64,000 nt of DNA from NCBI GenBank assembly GCA_039029735.1, contig JBCCFL010000030.1:1-64000 (forward strand). Direction: 5' to 3'. A program made the translations under genes and the position numbers. This document shows positions 60,982-64,000 of the stretch, piece by piece. Under the pieces are notes generated by a model. That model had not been told where the DNA came from, searched no databases, and saw only the letters and a list, made by a program, of their open reading frames with translations. The stretch's first letter is position 1; the number at the start of each line of letters is the position of its first letter. The DNA is from CADEDH01 sp039029735. Its GTDB lineage: Bacteria; Actinomycetota; Acidimicrobiia; Acidimicrobiales; SZUA-35.

Positions 60982-61896
60982 ATGGCTGATACGAACGCTG
61001 CCACCCCCGGCACGCAGAACCGCACCGACGGCACCGTCCGGGTCAAGCGAGGCTTGGCCGAGATGCTGAAGGGTGGCGTGATCATGGACGTGGTCACCCC
61101 CGAGCAGGCCCGCATCGCCGAGGAGGCTGGGGCGTCTGCCGTCATGGCACTCGAGCGCGTGCCGGCCGACATCCGGGCCGACGGCGGGGTGGCCCGCATG
61201 AGCGACCCCGAGATGATCGAGGGCATCAAGGACATCACCACCATCCCGGTGATGGCCAAGGCCCGCATCGGGCACTTTGTCGAGGCCCAGATCCTCCAGG
61301 CGCTCGGCGTCGACTACATCGACGAGTCGGAGGTGCTCACCCCGGCCGACGAGGCGCACCACATCGACAAGTTCGCCTTCACGGTGCCGTTCGTGTGTGG
61401 GGCGACGAACCTCGGGGAAGCGCTGCGGCGCATCAGCGAGGGTGCGTGCATGATCCGCTCCAAGGGCGAGGCCGGTACCGGGAACGTGGTGGAGGCGGTG
61501 CGGCACCTTCGGTCGATCACCGGTGACATCCGCAAGATCACCCAGGCCGACGAGGCCGAGTTGTTCGACTGGGCCAAGCAGCTCCAGGCTCCGCTGCCCC
61601 TCATTCAGGAGATCGCCGAGACCGGGCAGCTCCCCGTTCCGCTGTTCTGCGCCGGCGGGCTGGCCACTCCGGCTGATGCCGCGCTGGCCATGCAACTCGG
61701 TGCCGAAGCCGTGTTCGTCGGCTCGGGCATCTTCAAGAGCGACGACCCGGCCCCTCGGGCCAAGGCGATCGTGGAGGCCACCACCAACTACAACGACGCC
61801 GAGATCCTGGCCAAGGTGAGCCGCGGCCTCGGTGCGCCGATGACCGGCATCGGGATGGACGAGATCGACGTCCGCCTGGCCGACCGCGGTTGGTAG
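60982..61896 (+). CDS. pdxS: Pyridoxal 5'-phosphate synthase subunit PdxS
   Basis: Synthase subunit that builds PLP from ribose 5-phosphate, glyceraldehyde 3-phosphate and ammonia delivered by PdxT. Nearly invariant blocks are RGLAEMLKGGVIMDVVTPEQ, ALERVPADIRADGGVARMSD, MAKARIGHFVEAQIL, DYIDESEVLTPADE and IRSKGEAGTGNVVEAVRHLR, the latter with catalytic Lys. It has 304 residues. ATG 60982 fits the -10 box. It is followed by overlapping pdxT. Confidence 0.97.
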   Translation: MADTNAATPGTQNRTDGTVRVKRGLAEMLKGGVIMDVVTPEQARIAEEAGASAVMALERVPADIRADGGVARMSDPEMIEGIKDITTIPVMAKARIGHFVEAQILQALGVDYIDESEVLTPADEAHHIDKFAFTVPFVCGATNLGEALRRISEGACMIRSKGEAGTGNVVEAVRHLRSITGDIRKITQADEAELFDWAKQLQAPLPLIQEIAETGQLPVPLFCAGGLATPADAALAMQLGAEAVFVGSGIFKSDDPAPRAKAIVEATTNYNDAEILAKVSRGLGAPMTGIGMDEIDVRLADRGW

Positions 61897-62504
61897 CCCC
61901 CTCCACGGCCCCGTCTGCGGGTCGCCCCGTGGTGGGGGTGCTCGCCCTCCAGGGCGCCTTCGCCCGTCACGCCGACATGCTCCGCGAGTGCGGGGTCGAC
62001 ACCGTCGAGATCCGCCAGCCCCGCCATCTCGACGGCATTCACGCGCTCGTGATGCCGGGCGGCGAGTCCACCACGATGGTCAAGCTGCTGCACACCTTCG
62101 AGCTGGCTGAACCGATCGGGGAGCTTCTGGCTGGCGGGCTGCCCACGTTCGGGACGTGCGCCGGGATGATCCTGCTCGCGCGCTCGGTGACCGACGGGCA
62201 TCCCGGCCAGTTCTGCTTCGACGCAATCGATATCGCCGTGCGCCGCAATGGCTATGGCCGTCAGATCAACTCGTTCGAGGCCGATCTCGTGATCGAGGCC
62301 GCCGGTGCCGTCGATGATCCCCTGCGAGCTGTGTTCATCCGGGCTCCGGTGGTGGAGAAGGCCGGGCATGACGTCGAGGTGCTGGCCGCGATCGACGACG
62401 TACCAGTGCTGTGTCGACAGGGGCCGGTGTTGGTCTCGTCGTTCCATCCCGAGCTCACCGACGACTCGCGTCTGCACCAGCTCTTCGTCAGTACACTCGA
62501 CTGA
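61890..62504 (+). CDS. pdxT: Pyridoxal 5'-phosphate synthase glutaminase subunit PdxT
   Basis: Class I glutaminase that feeds ammonia to PdxS. The catalytic triad is visible: Cys in GTCAGMILLA, and His/Glu in FHPEL. The oxyanion region VMPGGESTTM is typical. The start TTG 61890 overlaps the pdxS stop and adds about 13 residues before VVGVLALQGAFARH; GTG 61929 or 61932 would give the standard family N-terminus. About 190-204 residues. Confidence 0.95.
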   Translation: MVAPSTAPSAGRPVVGVLALQGAFARHADMLRECGVDTVEIRQPRHLDGIHALVMPGGESTTMVKLLHTFELAEPIGELLAGGLPTFGTCAGMILLARSVTDGHPGQFCFDAIDIAVRRNGYGRQINSFEADLVIEAAGAVDDPLRAVFIRAPVVEKAGHDVEVLAAIDDVPVLCRQGPVLVSSFHPELTDDSRLHQLFVSTLD

Positions 62505-62560
62505 CGCTCGTCCCGGCGGATCTATGCCGACGGAGCACATCTCGTACGAGGAGGCGCCTC

Positions 62561-63310
62561 ATGTCCGGTCACTCCAAGTGGGCCACGATCAAGCACAAGA
62601 AGGGCGCGGCCGACGCCAAGCGCGGCAAGCTCTTCGCCAAGCTCATCAAGCAGGTCGAGGTCGCAGCCCGGCAGGGCGGCGGGGATCCCGACTCGAACCC
62701 CACCCTGCGCACGATGTTTCAGAAGGCCCGCGACAACTCGGTGCCGCTCGACACGATCGAGCGGGCCGTCAAGCGAGGCACCGGCGAGCTGGAGGGTGTC
62801 AACTACGAGTCGATCACCTACGAGGGCTACGCCCCCGGTGGTGTGGCCCTGCTGATCGATGCGCTCAGCGACAACCGCAACCGCACCGGATCCGAGATCC
62901 GGTCGTTGCTGTCGAAGAACGGCGGCACGCTGGCCGAGCCCGGCGCCGTCGCATGGCAGTTCGAGCGCAAGGGGGTGGTGAAGGTCGATCGCAGCGTGGA
63001 CGAGGACGAGCTGATGATGGTGGCCCTCGACCACGGCGCCGAGGACCTCGAGGATCACGGCGAGGTGTGGCAGGTCACCTGCGAGCCGGGCGAGGTGCTG
63101 AGCCTGCGCTCGGCGATCGAGGAGGCAGGCATCACCGTGGCCGAGTCAGACTCGACGATGATGCCGACCAACACGGTGCCTCTCACCGAGCCGTCTGAAG
63201 TGGGCTCGGTGCTGAAGCTGATCGATCTGCTCGACGACCACGACGACGTGCAGGACATCTACTCGAACATCGAGCTGTCAGACGATGTGATGGAGAGCGT
63301 CTCGCTCTAG
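62561..63310 (+). CDS. YebC/PmpR-family regulator/translation factor
   Basis: Highly conserved DUF28 protein of 249 residues, beginning MSGHSKWATIKHKKGAADAK, with FAKLIKQVEVAARQGGGDP, NTVPL and a C-terminal DDHDDVQDIYSNIE. Family members are transcription regulators or relieve ribosome pausing; which applies here is unknown. ATG 62561 is preceded by GAGGAG. In many actinobacteria it lies between pdxT and ruvC. Confidence 0.95.
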   Translation: MSGHSKWATIKHKKGAADAKRGKLFAKLIKQVEVAARQGGGDPDSNPTLRTMFQKARDNSVPLDTIERAVKRGTGELEGVNYESITYEGYAPGGVALLIDALSDNRNRTGSEIRSLLSKNGGTLAEPGAVAWQFERKGVVKVDRSVDEDELMMVALDHGAEDLEDHGEVWQVTCEPGEVLSLRSAIEEAGITVAESDSTMMPTNTVPLTEPSEVGSVLKLIDLLDDHDDVQDIYSNIELSDDVMESVSL

Positions 63311-63335
63311 GCGCCGCTCAGCGTCAGGCGTCCAC

Positions 63336-63998
63336 CTAGATGCCCGGCCCGACGCCGAGGAGGCGGGAGCGGGTCACACCCTGCATGCCCTTGCGGAGGC
63401 TGAGCAGCGCAATGGCCCAGGCCACCGCGCCCAGCACGAGGGGCAGATAGCCGGCGCCGAAGAGCACCCCGGTGGCCTGGCTGTAGGCGATACCGATCAG
63501 CGGGAGGCTCACCAGGCCCGACGCCTGCTGAGCCGCGGCGGTGGAACTCACCCGAGCCGACAACCGCAGCACCAACGACAGGCAGATCGCCAGGAATGGC
63601 GGCAGCACCCAGAGGATCATCAACCACCACTGGGCAGTCGGGAAGAACCAGCCGCCCACCGATGGGCCCACCACAAGGTTCACGATCAGCGAGTAGACGC
63701 CGAAGCCCACCACCACCGTGGCGTAGCCGGGCACGAGGCTGGCGATCAGCTTGCCGAGGTAGATCTCGCGGGCCGAGGCGGGGGAGTGGGCCAGGAACTC
63801 GCCCGTGCCCCGCTCCCGCTCCCCGACGATGGTGGCAGCGCCGACGGCGGTGGAGATCGTGAGGGGCACGATCACGGCCACGGGAGCGAACAGGAACACG
63901 GCCAAGGCGTAGCCGGTCTGGCCCTCGGGGCTGTCGCCCTGCACCTGGTCGCGAGCGGCGTCGGGCAGCACGGCCAGCGTCTCCGACATGCGGCTCAC
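63336..63998 (-). CDS. ABC-2 type transporter permease, C-terminal part (5' end beyond window)
   Basis: Partial membrane subunit of an ABC exporter. It contains VGAATIVGERERGTGEFLAH, then SAREIYLGKLIASLVPGYAT, the coupling-helix region of NatB/ABC-2 permeases, and four to five following helices. The frame is open to the right edge, so GTG 63998 is probably not the true start. It is convergent with yebC, 25 bp away. Confidence 0.75.
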   Translation of the reverse strand: MSRMSETLAVLPDAARDQVQGDSPEGQTGYALAVFLFAPVAVIVPLTISTAVGAATIVGERERGTGEFLAHSPASAREIYLGKLIASLVPGYATVVVGFGVYSLIVNLVVGPSVGGWFFPTAQWWLMILWVLPPFLAICLSLVLRLSARVSSTAAAQQASGLVSLPLIGIAYSQATGVLFGAGYLPLVLGAVAWAIALLSLRKGMQGVTRSRLLGVGPGI

Positions 63999-64000
63999 CA

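Overview
This 64 kb window is high-GC chromosomal DNA from an actinobacterium. Four things support this: mycothiol biosynthesis (MshC), phosphatidylinositol mannoside synthesis (PgsA-PatA-PimA), an InhA-like enoyl-ACP reductase, and the gene order thrS / HIT / pgsA / patA / pimA / pdxS / pdxT / yebC, which I recall from Mycobacterium. The class Acidimicrobiia is plausible but inferred. I see no tRNA, rRNA, insertion sequence, prophage or CRISPR array. Many genes start 6-8 bases after a TANNNT box, which points to widespread leaderless mRNAs; I used this to choose several starts.

Layout. 1-5.1 kb: two glycosyltransferases, then methylmalonyl-CoA mutase with its chaperone MeaB (minus strand). 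5.2-9.6 kb: a complete siderophore-type iron ABC importer with a possible IdeR-type box. 9.6-20.7 kb: an FAD oxidoreductase and a hydrolase divergent from an AraC-type regulator, two small envelope proteins, dGTPase, a glycosyltransferase, an LpdA-like dehydrogenase, a ferritin-like protein, an RsmF-like rRNA methyltransferase, and a 50-residue reverse-strand ORF.

20.7-36.5 kb: a divergent response regulator / histidine kinase pair, then a long co-directional tad (Flp-type) pilus locus. It holds an SAF protein, a CpaE-like protein without a P-loop, TadA, TadB, TadC, a small pilin candidate, three TadE/TadG-like proteins, a LysM protein, a lipoprotein and a 1435-residue secreted protein. That last protein has a (Asp-Ser)15 tract and RHS/YD-like repeats. 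The prepilin peptidase lies convergently at the end. The two-component system, pilus machine and giant exported protein look like one surface-appendage module.

36.6-40.1 kb: the most unusual part is a tightly overlapping four-gene unit. It encodes a divergent tRNA-guanine-transglycosylase homologue, two tandem paralogues of the Arm/FmrO 16S rRNA (G1405-N7) methyltransferase family, and RsmI (C1402 2'-O-methyltransferase). It looks like a decoding-centre rRNA modification operon.

40.1-50 kb: a biotin-dependent acyl-CoA carboxylase alpha subunit head-to-head with biotin ligase, two M23 peptidases flanking an ABC ATPase and a CNNM/CorC pair, a 78-bp tandem repeat that can fold into paired hairpins, a Cys-rich membrane protein and FabI. 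50-64 kb: MshC, an acyltransferase, ThrRS, HIT, PIM synthesis, a catalytically dead M48-like membrane protein, a DUF3048 lipoprotein, a roughly 0.7 kb stretch without a convincing gene, PLP synthase, YebC and a partial ABC-2 permease.
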